Counted from the first letter of the stretch, positions 37,047-45,782 are shown. The stretch is 64,000 bases of DNA from Chitinophagaceae bacterium (GCA_023957155.1 JAMLHK010000001.1:248001-312000), one strand, 5' to 3'. The notes: generated by a model from the letters alone, not told the origin. Numbers and translations: made by a program.

Positions 37047-38859
37047 AGAGCGAATACCTGTTATCGGAAATCAGCTTATCCGCTATCCGTCTCCTGGCAT
37101 CTTTTCCATTAAACGGTTCTGCTTTTGTAAAGCGTTTTATTCCCAATAACATCATACGCTGTTCATCACCCGAGGCAAAAGCATTAATTGCATCCCGCCC
37201 GCTTTTATTCACCCTGTCGGCGGTATCATATAAATAAGTACGCACCACATCAAGATACAACGCGGCAGCCTGTTCACCCTGCTGGTTCGCCATTTTGATC
37301 GCTCTTAACAAAGCGCTCTCGGCATGAAAAACATTAATTGCCATATCGGCTATATGCATCAGGATCTCCTGCTCGCTTTCAATTTTCATCATCAGCTTTT
37401 GAACTGCGGCCCCGGCAACCATCAGAATGGCTTTTTTCATTTCGGCGATGAGCTTCAGCTCTTTCGCAAAAGCACCGTCATCCCCCCCCCCGAAATCCGG
37501 GATACTCATCAGCTCTTTCTGAACTGCAGTTGCCGGTCCCATCAGATCAAGCCGGCCCTTCATGGCGCGTTTCAATACCATATCTACCGTTAGTAACCGG
37601 TTGATCTCATTGGTGCCTTCAAATATCCGGTTAATGCGGCTATCCCGGTAAGCCCTGGATATGATGTACTCAGCGCTAAACCCGTTACCTCCATGAATCT
37701 GCACACCTTCATCCACAACATAGTCCAGCACTTCACTGCCAAATACTTTAAGCATGGCACATTCTATAGCATACTCTTCGGCGCCTGCCAGCAGGGCCTC
37801 ATTAAAAGATTTTCCTTCCCGTATTAATTCCTGCTCCTTATCATCAATCCATTTCGCCGTTCTGTATAAAGCACTTTCGGCTACCCATATCCGTATTGCC
37901 ATTTCGGCTATTTTGTGCTTTATAGCGCCAAACCCGGCTATGGGCTGCTTAAACTGTTCCCGGGTATTGGCGTATTGTATGGCTGTAGTTGCAGCTCCCT
38001 TTGCTCCACCCAATGCTGCCGCACATAATTTCAGCCGGCCAATATTCAGAATATTAAAAGCAATAACATGTCCTTTCCCGATCTCTCCCAATACATTTTC
38101 TACGGGTACTTTTGCATCCTGAAAGTACAGCTGAACGGTTGATGAGCCTTTAATACCCATTTTATGTTCTTCGGGGCCCTGTGTAAATCCTTCCGTATTC
38201 CGTTCTACAATAAATGCCGTAAATCCTCCCTGGCCGTCAGGCAGGTTATCGCCCTCTATCTTTGCAAAAACAGTATATACATCTGCGAAGCCGCCATTTG
38301 TAATCCAGCATTTTTGCCCGTTCAGTAAATAATGCTTACCGTCACTGCTCAGCTTAGCCGTTGTTTTAGCACTTAATGCATCACTACCGCTATTAGGTTC
38401 GGTCAGTCCGTACGAGCCTTTCCATTCGCCTGTTGCTAACCTGGGGATGTACTTATTTTTTTGCTCAGGTGTTCCAAAATACAATATGGGTAAAGTACCG
38501 ATACCCGTGTGAGCAGATATAGCCACAGAAAATGAAAAGCCGCCACCCAGTCCCTCATTTACCAGCGTAGAAGTAACAAAATCCTTACCCAATCCCCCGT
38601 ATTCCTCCGGTATGGAAGTACCCAGTAACCCCTGCTCACCGGCTTTATCTAACAGGGAAGGCATTAAACCCGGCTCCAGCTCATCAATACGCTCAATAAC
38701 CGGAAGTACTTCGGAAGCAACAAAAGAGGTACACATATCCATGATCATCTTCTGTTCCTCATTAAAATCTTCAGGAACAAAAATATCTTCCGGCCGGCTT
38801 TCCCTGATAATCCATTCGCCACCTTTTAAAACAGAGGGGGCTGCTGCTACTGTATGCAT
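37045..38859 (-). CDS. Acyl-CoA dehydrogenase family protein
   Basis: This 604-aa flavoprotein has an acyl-CoA dehydrogenase core (about residues 30-430) plus a C-terminal helical extension, as in very-long-chain types. Seen are the FAD/substrate segments YGLTEPNSGSDA and CWITNGGFADVY, the QIHGGNGFSAEY helix, and the catalytic Glu region RINRIFEGTNEINR. It oxidises acyl-CoA to enoyl-CoA in fatty acid degradation. It lies 43 bp downstream of the MarR-type gene on the same strand and is probably controlled by it. A run of ten G on the coding strand (37482-37491) lies within an intact frame encoding FGGGDD. Confidence 0.93.
   Translation of the reverse strand: MHTVAAAPSVLKGGEWIIRESRPEDIFVPEDFNEEQKMIMDMCTSFVASEVLPVIERIDELEPGLMPSLLDKAGEQGLLGTSIPEEYGGLGKDFVTSTLVNEGLGGGFSFSVAISAHTGIGTLPILYFGTPEQKNKYIPRLATGEWKGSYGLTEPNSGSDALSAKTTAKLSSDGKHYLLNGQKCWITNGGFADVYTVFAKIEGDNLPDGQGGFTAFIVERNTEGFTQGPEEHKMGIKGSSTVQLYFQDAKVPVENVLGEIGKGHVIAFNILNIGRLKLCAAALGGAKGAATTAIQYANTREQFKQPIAGFGAIKHKIAEMAIRIWVAESALYRTAKWIDDKEQELIREGKSFNEALLAGAEEYAIECAMLKVFGSEVLDYVVDEGVQIHGGNGFSAEYIISRAYRDSRINRIFEGTNEINRLLTVDMVLKRAMKGRLDLMGPATAVQKELMSIPDFGGGDDGAFAKELKLIAEMKKAILMVAGAAVQKLMMKIESEQEILMHIADMAINVFHAESALLRAIKMANQQGEQAAALYLDVVRTYLYDTADRVNKSGRDAINAFASGDEQRMMLLGIKRFTKAEPFNGKDARRRIADKLISDNRYSL
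37482..37491 (-). repeat. Ten-base G homopolymer inside a coding region
   Basis: The plus strand shows C10, hence G10 on the coding strand of the acyl-CoA dehydrogenase gene. The frame is intact at this length. Such tracts are prone to replication slippage and to sequencing length errors. Confidence 0.9.
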
Positions 38860-38902
38860 GATTCTATATTTTTTTTATATTAAGCAATTGTACACTTGTT
38901 TA

Positions 38903-39343
38903 TTATTTCAGGTTATCGTACACCCTTTGCAAAACGGATTTACATACCGCTATCTCGTCTGCGGTTACCCCGGTCAGGGCTTCATTCAGCGTTCGGTTAG
39001 CCATATCCATCGTCTGGTCTCTAAGCAAAGCAGCCTTGTCCGTAAGGTAGATCAGGTTAATTCGCCGGTCAGTGTGTGAAGCAACCCGCTTTACTAATTG
39101 CAATTTTTCTAAATTATCCACCAACCGGGTTATACTGGGCTTATCTCTGAATGTAGCACTGCACAATTCCTGCTGGCTGAGCCCGTCCTGTTTCCATAAA
39201 TGATATAAAACGCTCCATTGCTCGATCGTAATATCTATATCATGCTGCTTAAAATTTTTTTGCAGCCTCCTCGCTATGGCCGTTGAAGCCAGGCCTGTAA
39301 TAAAACTATATAATTCACCCCGTTTAAATTGATTTCCCGACAT
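38903..39343 (-). CDS. MarR-family transcriptional regulator
   Basis: This 146-aa winged-helix regulator is all helical except the wing. The recognition region is QQELCSATFRDKPSITRLVDNLEKLQLVKR and the wing is VASHTDRRINLIYLTDKA, with N- and C-terminal dimerisation helices. MarR proteins usually repress their own promoter and are released by small aromatic or lipophilic ligands, or by oxidation; the single Cys residues here are not an obvious switch. A perfect palindrome covers its predicted transcription start (39348-39363). The acyl-CoA dehydrogenase gene follows at 43 bp, suggesting an acyl-CoA or related ligand (inference). Confidence 0.93.
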   Translation of the reverse strand: MSGNQFKRGELYSFITGLASTAIARRLQKNFKQHDIDITIEQWSVLYHLWKQDGLSQQELCSATFRDKPSITRLVDNLEKLQLVKRVASHTDRRINLIYLTDKAALLRDQTMDMANRTLNEALTGVTADEIAVCKSVLQRVYDNLK

Positions 39344-39347
39344 ATAG

Positions 39348-39363
39348 TTAGTTATGCAACTAA
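39348..39363. promoter_or_regulatory. Probable MarR operator
   Basis: TTAGTT-ATGC-AACTAA is a perfect inverted repeat of 6-bp arms. It lies between the -7 element (39366-39373) and the ATG at 39343, over the expected transcript start, as for an autorepressor. Confidence 0.6.
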
Positions 39364-39365
39364 TT

Positions 39366-39373
39366 CAAAGCTA
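39366..39373 (-). promoter_or_regulatory. -7 promoter element for the marR-type gene
   Basis: The minus strand reads TAGCTTTG (TAnnTTTG), 22 nt before the ATG and immediately beside the palindrome. Confidence 0.6.
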
Positions 39374-39458
39374 TGGAATATCAGGTTAAAAGAAAATTAA
39401 ATGCTGATATTTTATTAAACCGCATCTCTTACACATCAAAAACCAGGTATTATCCTCA

Positions 39459-39797
39459 TTACTTATCCTTTAGCTTAGGATTTCTCTTATGCCTTTCTGC
39501 ATCACGGATATTTTTTTTCGCAAAATTCTTTTCTAATGCATCGGTAAGGTTCACCCCCGTTTGATTGGCCAAACATAATAATACCCAAAGCACATCTGCC
39601 ATCTCATCCGACAGTTCCTTTACAGATTCATTTCCTTTAAAAGACTGGTCGCCATATAGCCGGACCATCAGCCTGGAAAGCTCGCCTACTTCTTCCATAA
39701 GTATTCCAAGATTGGTCAGCTCACTGAAATACCTTACTCCAACGGTTCTTATCCAATGGTCTACCTGCTGTTGCGCCTGATGTAACGTTATTTCCAT
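39459..39797 (-). CDS. MazG-like nucleotide pyrophosphohydrolase
   Basis: This 112-aa all-alpha NTP pyrophosphatase is of the MazG/iMazG group. The Mg-binding motifs EEVGELSRL (ExxE) and KELSDEMADVLWVL (ExxD) are intact. These enzymes hydrolyse non-canonical or excess (d)NTPs to the monophosphate and pyrophosphate, clearing damaged nucleotides. Short single-domain versions like this act as dimers or tetramers. The basic tail (RHKRNPKLKDK) is not part of the catalytic fold. It transcribes toward the marR-type gene, with 115 bp between them. Confidence 0.9.
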   Translation of the reverse strand: MEITLHQAQQQVDHWIRTVGVRYFSELTNLGILMEEVGELSRLMVRLYGDQSFKGNESVKELSDEMADVLWVLLCLANQTGVNLTDALEKNFAKKNIRDAERHKRNPKLKDK

Positions 39798-39910
39798 AAA
39801 TGGATTGATTAGAGGGTAAAGTTATTAAATATCAAATGCTAAAAACCAACGGGAAGGAGGCTTATTTCAGAGATCAGGCGGACAGCCGGGCCTGCAAAAT
39901 TTTCGTAAGA

Positions 39911-42403
39911 TTAAAACACAACCCTGAAGCTGCCGAATATGCCAAACCGTTCAAAAGTTTTTTGAGGAAGCGGCTGTGGCAGCACCTTCCAGATGAAGTC
40001 GAGCCGGAATACTTTGAAGATGTTATCTACCCCGGTCCCGATTTCCATATATGGCTTCCCGTTCAGGCTTTTAAATTCATTATCATTACCGATAAAATTA
40101 TATGCTTTATTGGCATCATTTAAGTCGCCCCATAAAACCTTAACACCCCAAAACTGCCTGAATTTCAGCATCCGGGTCAGCGGAATAAAACGAAACAGTC
40201 CGTTTCCAATATTATGCTCTACATTAACACCTGCATACCAGTCCGTTAAATACTCATAACGGCTCATCATGTTAAAGGCATATTTGTTATAATACCACAA
40301 ATTATTTCCCGGTGGTATCTCAAGCAGCGTATAAGGCAGGGTTCCCAGTACTTTACCGGCATATATATTATAATATATACTGCCATACGGAGCAATTTTT
40401 TTATAGTCGGATATGCTGCCCCCCACTTTATGATAATTGTAGCTGCTGCCGAATATACCGGATATTCCTTTTGAATAATGCGCTTCCACTATAGGAAAAT
40501 CACTCCCAATACTGATCCGGTAAAAATTACCGTCAAGGAATTTTTCAAGATAAGCAAAGCGGAGTTTTATTCCCAACTCAAAGCTGTTCAGGGGTTCACC
40601 CCCGTTGGTAACAGGAAAATGCTCTTTCAGGGGGAGATTAGATAAGGGGTTAGCCCGCCTGCGTAACCCGTTAAGCGTAACGGAAAAACCACTGTTCCAC
40701 TCCTTAAAATATTCCAGCTTTTCCTGCTCTATTTTCATGTACCTGAGCGGTGTGTTGGGCTTTCTTAAAGCGATGGCAAACAGGTTATCACTCCCCACTT
40801 CATCATAATACACCTGCCCGTTATCAATATCTTTGATATAAGATGCCATCAAAGTGGAGCGCGGCGATTTATTAAACAGGTACAGCCCCTGCAATCTCCC
40901 TTTCAGCTTCTGGTCGGCAAAACCATAAGCCAGGTAACCGGTGAGATAGATCTTCTTATTAAACCCGGTATTGGTACCCAAATCAAAACGCAGCCTGAGG
41001 CCTTCGTAGGCATTAGCGGTTATCCAGTTATACCAGGGCCCGATTTCATAATTGCCTACGTTTTTATACCCTGTACCAATAAAATACACCAGGTCGGTAA
41101 ACCGCTGAAAGCTGGGCATTTCCAGAAGCGTATCAATCATCTTATAGATACCTTTTTCGGTCTGGTTCAGATCTTCATGGCGGGCTTCCTGCCAATAGGC
41201 ATCCGAATGTTTGGCTGCCGAATCAGACATCACGATTTCCTCCCGCAGCTTATTTTTTTCAAGCTCCGCAACCACGGAAGTATCATTGATGATGATATTC
41301 CTGTAGGTGCTGGTTTTTCGTCCTATAAAACTCAGGCGGTTCTTATCCAGGAAAATAAAATCGGCTACGAACTTATCTTTTGCTAAGAACCATACAGAAT
41401 CGTTGAGCAACTGGTATTCCTGAACCAGGTCCAGCTTTTCCACAAAGTTCAGGTTAGCCAGCTCCGAAACCCGGAGGTTCATCTTCATTACCGCATACGA
41501 TGAGTCTGCAATCCATGCATCGCCCATAAAGGTATTCTCTCCCTTATGCTTTGGTGTAAACAGGAAATGAAAAAATCGCCTTCCTCCTATATATTGTGTA
41601 TCCGGAACGCTATAGCGGTAGTAAGCGGAACCATTGTCGCTGATGGGGCTGATAAAATCCTTATCAAACACCGGTATGAAATTTTTATATACGTTGACGT
41701 TCTGGTACATGCCGCCGAGCATTTTACTGATGCTGGGGTTATTAAAGCCCAGCGTTTTAACGGCTTTAAATACCTCTCTTGTTTTTTGCGGCTTTCTCTG
41801 ATAATAATAATCCGACAACGACTCGGTTAAATAGAGCGGGAGTATGGGTTTGCTTTCCGTTGTGGAATCAATATTCTGATAAATAACAGATTTAAAAGGC
41901 TTCAACAGGGGAAATTTGATCAGCTTGTTATGGGTTGCATCGTTCAGATCCGCTTCCAGCTTATTATACAGCTCATAAGAAAAGTTATCAAACCGCGACC
42001 GGTCATTCTGTGGCTTATGCTGTACTATTTTACGCCACATAATCATTCCTTTCCCGATCTTGCTCTTTACCACCACTTCCTCACCGATCTTTCCTCTTTC
42101 CATCTCAATGATCACCTGAATTTCTTCCAACGTAGTATCAACGGGTAAGGCATAATCTTCAAAACCAACAAAAGTAACCACCAGGGTATCGGAGGGCCAG
42201 TGCGAGAGGGTAAAAGAAAAATTCCCTGCAGAATCACTTACGGTTCCAACTGTAGTATTTTTAAATTCAAGCGATGCAAAGGGGATCCGCTCCTCACTGT
42301 GCGCATCCTGAATATGCCCGGACAGCTTTTTAACCTGTGCTGAAACACTGTATGAAAAAAGGGACAAAATTACTATGCTACTAATCAGCCATTTAAAGCC
42401 CAT
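39911..42403 (-). CDS. DUF5686 outer-membrane protein with carboxypeptidase-like N-terminal domain
   Basis: From the ATG at 42403 this is an 830-aa protein: signal peptide (MGFKWLISSIVILSLFSYSVSAQ), a carboxypeptidase D regulatory-like beta-sandwich (about 25-105, SGHIQDAHSEERIPFASLEF ... TVGTVSDSAGNFSF), a central DUF5686 region, and a C-terminal set of alternating strands ending in F (FGSFRVVF), as in outer-membrane barrels. The family is confined to Bacteroidota, where its job is unknown. A TACTTTTG element sits only 5 nt before the ATG, suggesting a leaderless mRNA and excluding the earlier in-frame start. Confidence 0.87.
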   Translation of the reverse strand: MGFKWLISSIVILSLFSYSVSAQVKKLSGHIQDAHSEERIPFASLEFKNTTVGTVSDSAGNFSFTLSHWPSDTLVVTFVGFEDYALPVDTTLEEIQVIIEMERGKIGEEVVVKSKIGKGMIMWRKIVQHKPQNDRSRFDNFSYELYNKLEADLNDATHNKLIKFPLLKPFKSVIYQNIDSTTESKPILPLYLTESLSDYYYQRKPQKTREVFKAVKTLGFNNPSISKMLGGMYQNVNVYKNFIPVFDKDFISPISDNGSAYYRYSVPDTQYIGGRRFFHFLFTPKHKGENTFMGDAWIADSSYAVMKMNLRVSELANLNFVEKLDLVQEYQLLNDSVWFLAKDKFVADFIFLDKNRLSFIGRKTSTYRNIIINDTSVVAELEKNKLREEIVMSDSAAKHSDAYWQEARHEDLNQTEKGIYKMIDTLLEMPSFQRFTDLVYFIGTGYKNVGNYEIGPWYNWITANAYEGLRLRFDLGTNTGFNKKIYLTGYLAYGFADQKLKGRLQGLYLFNKSPRSTLMASYIKDIDNGQVYYDEVGSDNLFAIALRKPNTPLRYMKIEQEKLEYFKEWNSGFSVTLNGLRRRANPLSNLPLKEHFPVTNGGEPLNSFELGIKLRFAYLEKFLDGNFYRISIGSDFPIVEAHYSKGISGIFGSSYNYHKVGGSISDYKKIAPYGSIYYNIYAGKVLGTLPYTLLEIPPGNNLWYYNKYAFNMMSRYEYLTDWYAGVNVEHNIGNGLFRFIPLTRMLKFRQFWGVKVLWGDLNDANKAYNFIGNDNEFKSLNGKPYMEIGTGVDNIFKVFRLDFIWKVLPQPLPQKTFERFGIFGSFRVVF

Positions 42404-42408
42404 GTATG

Positions 42409-42416
42409 CAAAAGTA
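42409..42416 (-). promoter_or_regulatory. -7 element 5 nt before the DUF5686 ATG
   Basis: The minus strand reads TACTTTTG-CATAC-ATG. The upstream in-frame start at 42442 would lie ahead of the promoter. Confidence 0.55.
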
Positions 42417-42644
42417 AACACACTGTAATGTATAACCTGCAATAGCTTGCTTATAACACTATTTTAAGATTGTGTTAAGAATGTGGTGCCATGCTTAATT
42501 TATTCCTTGTAATAATATAAAAACAACGGGTGATGCCAAATAATACGCTGATGGTTGTTTTGCTGCACAGGCGCTGAAATACCGGATAATACTTTTAATA
42601 ATGAATAATCATCGAAAAATTTGCATATCTCCTTTTTTACATTT

Positions 42645-42661
42645 ACTTTGAATTTCAAAGT
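42645..42661. promoter_or_regulatory. 17-bp palindrome, copy 1 (operator of the winged-helix/CreD module)
   Basis: ACTTTGAATTTCAAAGT is a perfect palindrome (8-bp arms, one central T). It ends 6 bp before the ATG of the membrane protein gene and overlaps a -7-like TTACTTTG. The same 17 bp plus ACTTTTA recur at 43666-43682. Confidence 0.75.
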
Positions 42662-42667
42662 ACTTTT

Positions 42668-43306
42668 ATGGAGAAAGATATTTCTGCAATAGACACCTTA
42701 AAAGACATTAAGCAAATAATGGAGCGCAGCAGCCGCTTTATCAGCTTGAGCGGGTTAAGTGGCGTAGCCGCCGGCATTTGTGCTTTAGCCGGAGCCTGGT
42801 TTGCCCACCCGTTTATTTCCGGTAATGCGCCTGCCGGTAAGGAAGATTATACTTATAGTACCCTTACTATCGGAGATATCATGGAACACCCCCTCTTTAC
42901 CATTGCACTGCTGACATTATGTTCCGCCATAGCTGTGGCTTTTTTGTTTACATGGCTCAAAGCCCATCAAAATAAGGCGCCCATCTGGAGCGCTGCATCT
43001 AAGAGACTTATCCTTAACTTTTGCATTCCCTTAGTTGCCGGGGGAATATTTTTGCTGCGTATGGCGCAGATGGGTTATTTTGAGCTGATCGCCCCGGGGT
43101 GTCTTTTGTTTTACGGCGTATCATTGGTGAATGCTGCTAAATACACTTTAGGTGAGGTAAGGTATTTAGGATATGCCCAGATTGCACTGGGGTTGACCGG
43201 ATGCTGGTTCCCGGAAGCAGGCTTGTTTTTCTGGGCGCTTGGATTTGGTATATTACATATTATATATGGCGCGGCAATGTGGTGGAAATATGACAAGAAA
43301 AGCTGA
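42668..43306 (+). CDS. Multi-pass membrane protein of the winged-helix/CreD module
   Basis: This 212-aa protein has five predicted membrane helices after a 25-residue cytosolic N-terminus (MEKDISAIDTLKDIKQIMERS), including ISLSGLSGVAAGICALAGAW, LFTIALLTLCSAIAVAFLF and ALGFGILHIIYGAAMWWKY. I do not recognise a family with known function. It lies 43 bp before the winged-helix regulator gene on the same strand, and its start is preceded by the palindrome that also precedes creD. The three genes therefore look like one regulated module, probably responding to envelope state (inference). Confidence 0.82.
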   Translation: MEKDISAIDTLKDIKQIMERSSRFISLSGLSGVAAGICALAGAWFAHPFISGNAPAGKEDYTYSTLTIGDIMEHPLFTIALLTLCSAIAVAFLFTWLKAHQNKAPIWSAASKRLILNFCIPLVAGGIFLLRMAQMGYFELIAPGCLLFYGVSLVNAAKYTLGEVRYLGYAQIALGLTGCWFPEAGLFFWALGFGILHIIYGAAMWWKYDKKS

Positions 43307-43349
43307 AAGATACGGCGCTTTCTTTGCCCCGAATCTTTAAAAAAGTGGT

Positions 43350-43649
43350 ATGAAAAATCCGATAGAAAATTTAAATAAAGTATTTGACAGCCGGATCAGG
43401 TTAGGCATCATGAGTTCACTTATGGTGAATGAAGACCTTAATTTTAACCAGCTGAAAGAAATTATAGGCGTTACAGACGGTAACCTGGCATCCCATTTAA
43501 AAACCCTGGAAGAAAATGAATATATAAAAGTACAGAAGGAATTTATCGGCAGAAAAACGAATACCACTTATGCAGTTACCAAAACCGGCGAAAAAGCATT
43601 TAAGCAGCATTTGGATGGTTTGGAACAAATGATAAAGCGAATGACATAA
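43350..43649 (+). CDS. Winged-helix transcriptional regulator
   Basis: This 99-aa single-domain DNA-binding protein is of the ArsR/MarR-like winged-helix type (helix NFNQLKEIIGVTDGNLASHLKTLEENEYI as helix-turn-helix, then wing FIGRKTNTTYAVTKTGEKAF). It has no ligand domain and no Cys or His metal site, so how it senses a signal is not visible; protein partners in the membrane are one option. It lies between two genes that both carry the 17-bp palindrome at their start, which makes it the obvious candidate to bind those sites as a dimer. Confidence 0.92.
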   Translation: MKNPIENLNKVFDSRIRLGIMSSLMVNEDLNFNQLKEIIGVTDGNLASHLKTLEENEYIKVQKEFIGRKTNTTYAVTKTGEKAFKQHLDGLEQMIKRMT

Positions 43650-43665
43650 TTTTTTTTCACCATAT

Positions 43666-43682
43666 ACTTTGAATTTCAAAGT
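43666..43682. promoter_or_regulatory. 17-bp palindrome, copy 2, upstream of creD
   Basis: ACTTTGAATTTCAAAGT, identical to 42645-42661 and followed by the same ACTTTTA. It overlaps a -7-like TATACTTTG and lies 19 bp before the creD ATG. Confidence 0.75.
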
Positions 43683-43701
43683 ACTTTTAAAAAACAAAAC
43701 A

Positions 43702-45042
43702 ATGGATACAAAAAGCGTGATCAATTTTCTCTCGGCCCAAAGACTTACCATTAAAGGTATCATTGTGGCAGGCCTTATCCTGTTTATGCTCATACCTTCC
43801 CTGTTCATCATGAACCTGGTAAGTGAAAGATCAGACCGCCAGCGGGCTGTTGCCAGGGAGATCAGCTCCAGATGGGCAGCCAAGCAAACATTTACCGGAC
43901 CTGTACTGGTGATCCCCTATACAGAAAGCATTACAACATATAATGAAAAAACTACGGTCTATAAAAAGTATGCCTACTTTTTGCCCGAACAGCTAAAAAT
44001 AAACGGGGAATTGCAGCCGGAAATAAGGCACAGGAGCATCTACCGTATTGCAGTATACAAGACTGATCTGCAAATAGAAGGATATTTCGGCCCTATACAA
44101 ACCGGGGAGCTTTCTATTGCAAAGGAAGATCTTCAGATGCAGGAAGCGTTTGTTTGTATAGGACTTGACGACTTCAGGGGCATTGAAGACCAACCGGGCC
44201 TTGTATGGAACAATACCGGCTATACTTTTAAGGCGGGCATACCGGATGAGCATATTATCAAAAACGGATTGTACGCCCCTGTTACCTTAAGTTACGATGA
44301 CCTGAACAGTCCGAACACTTTTAAGCTGCAGTTGCATATCAAAGGTTCGGAAAATTTATCCTTTACTCCCACGGGTAAAACCACTCATGTTAACATCACT
44401 TCCTCCTGGACCCATCCTTCTTTTGATGGCAGCTTTTTGCCGGTAGCCGACCCTGTAATCAATGACAAAGGTTTTGTTGCCGAATGGAAGGTGCAACACC
44501 TGAACCGCAACTATCCCCAAAGCTGGAAGGAAGGCAATTATAATATAGAAGAATCAAGGTTTGGGGTTACTCTCTTACAGCCGGTTGATTCCTATGCAAA
44601 GACCATGCGCTCTGTAAAATATGCCATCCTTTTTATCGCGCTTACCTTCGGATTGTATTTCTTTCTCGAAATATTGCAGAAAAGAACGGTACATCCCATT
44701 CAGTATGTGCTGGTAGGACTGGTGCTCAGCATTTTTTATACCTTGCTGCTTTCTGTTTCTGAATACCTGCACTTTACGGTTGCCTATAGCATAGCAGCTA
44801 CGGCAACGATTGCGCTCATTACGCTTTATACAAAAAGCATATTTCATAAATGGAGAATTGCTGGGCTGTTTGGCGCTTTGCTCACCCTGCTCTACACCTT
44901 CATTTTTGTATTGCTGCAGCTTCAGGATGGCGCTTTGCTTGTTGGAAGCATAGGCTTATTTATATTGCTGGCCATAACGATGTATTATTCACGAAAAATA
45001 AGCTGGTACGGGCAGCTGAGCCAGCCGGGGCATACAAGCTGA
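43702..45042 (+). CDS. creD: CreD-family inner membrane protein
   Basis: This 446-aa protein has one N-terminal membrane helix (about 17-40), a large periplasmic beta-rich domain (about 45-300, containing the family segment FTGPVLVIPY) and a C-terminal block of about five helices (310-440). E. coli CreD is induced by the CreBC two-component system and affects envelope integrity and colicin tolerance; its biochemical role is unknown. No creB or creC is present here; control is apparently taken over by the winged-helix gene just upstream. I start at MDTKSV; the earlier in-frame Met at 43669 lies inside the palindrome. Confidence 0.9.
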   Translation: MDTKSVINFLSAQRLTIKGIIVAGLILFMLIPSLFIMNLVSERSDRQRAVAREISSRWAAKQTFTGPVLVIPYTESITTYNEKTTVYKKYAYFLPEQLKINGELQPEIRHRSIYRIAVYKTDLQIEGYFGPIQTGELSIAKEDLQMQEAFVCIGLDDFRGIEDQPGLVWNNTGYTFKAGIPDEHIIKNGLYAPVTLSYDDLNSPNTFKLQLHIKGSENLSFTPTGKTTHVNITSSWTHPSFDGSFLPVADPVINDKGFVAEWKVQHLNRNYPQSWKEGNYNIEESRFGVTLLQPVDSYAKTMRSVKYAILFIALTFGLYFFLEILQKRTVHPIQYVLVGLVLSIFYTLLLSVSEYLHFTVAYSIAATATIALITLYTKSIFHKWRIAGLFGALLTLLYTFIFVLLQLQDGALLVGSIGLFILLAITMYYSRKISWYGQLSQPGHTS

Positions 45043-45344
45043 TGACCTGCGGGTTATAAACATCCGCTGATCTATGAAAAACACCATCATATATGCTTTA
45101 TCCCGATAAAACACTTAAAATTACAGACTGAAGATATTTTGAAGTCGAAAACGAAAATGCATAGCTTATATTGAAAAATTTCAAACAGGTGGAGAAGACA
45201 AATGTACCAAGCGCCCTCACCCGTTTTTTGGAAAAGTGACACCGGCAGCACACCGTATGGGGATGTACAAACATCGTGATCACGATTTAAGATAGTTTAG
45301 AGCATAATTCATTACCTGCAAAAACCCTTTAAAAACTAATATTT
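45043..45344. other. Intergenic region with a 14-bp perfect palindrome
   Basis: This 302-bp spacer precedes the TfoX-like gene. ATCGTGATCACGAT at 45273-45286 is a perfect palindrome, 58 bp ahead of the ATG, and could be an operator. Short coding-like stretches appear in several frames but are interrupted; I cannot assign a gene. Confidence 0.4.
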
Positions 45345-45698
45345 ATGGCATACAGCAGCAAACTTGCAGACAGAACAAGAGAATATCTTTCGGGTATTCA
45401 GGAGCTAAAAATAGAAGAAAAGGAAATGTTTGGAGGATTGGCATTTTTAATAAATGGAAAGATGTGCATCAATGTGGGAGAAGATAGGTTAATGTGCCGG
45501 TTTGACCCTGAGTTGACTGATGAAATAGCTGAAAAGACAGGTTTTCTGCCCATGATAATGAAAGGCAGGGCATATAAAGGCTACTGCTATGTTGAACCTG
45601 TTGGGTATAAAAGCAAAAAAGACTTTGAATTTTGGATAACCCTTTGTCTTGATTATAACCACAAGGCAAAATCATCAAAAACGAAGCGAAAGAAATAA
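45345..45698 (+). CDS. TfoX/Sxy N-terminal domain protein
   Basis: This 117-aa protein matches the TfoX N-terminal domain: MFGGLAFLINGKMCINVGEDRLMCRFDPELTDEI followed by GRAYKGYCYVEPVG. In Haemophilus and E. coli, TfoX/Sxy (about 210 aa, two domains) activates competence genes with CRP; single-domain versions like this are widespread and not tied to competence. The tail is very basic (KAKSSKTKRKK), which would suit nucleic acid binding. It is transcribed alone. A role in competence should not be assumed. Confidence 0.85.
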   Translation: MAYSSKLADRTREYLSGIQELKIEEKEMFGGLAFLINGKMCINVGEDRLMCRFDPELTDEIAEKTGFLPMIMKGRAYKGYCYVEPVGYKSKKDFEFWITLCLDYNHKAKSSKTKRKK

Positions 45699-45782
45699 TG
45701 GAAGTACTACCGCTTACATTGTTGTGTGATGTAATACATCATGACTATAATTAAACCTGTAAGTCTTAAAGACCTCATCGGT

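Noticed and set aside
39836-40123. 95-codon plus-strand frame antisense to the DUF5686 gene
   Set aside because: It is a mirror of the barrel-coding sequence and has no own promoter.
45098-45283. 61-codon minus-strand frame with several Cys
   Set aside because: Starts in the palindrome area, no promoter or family resemblance; left as part of an unexplained spacer.
45345-45698. TfoX-like protein as a competence master regulator
   Set aside because: Only the N-terminal domain is present and no competence genes lie nearby.
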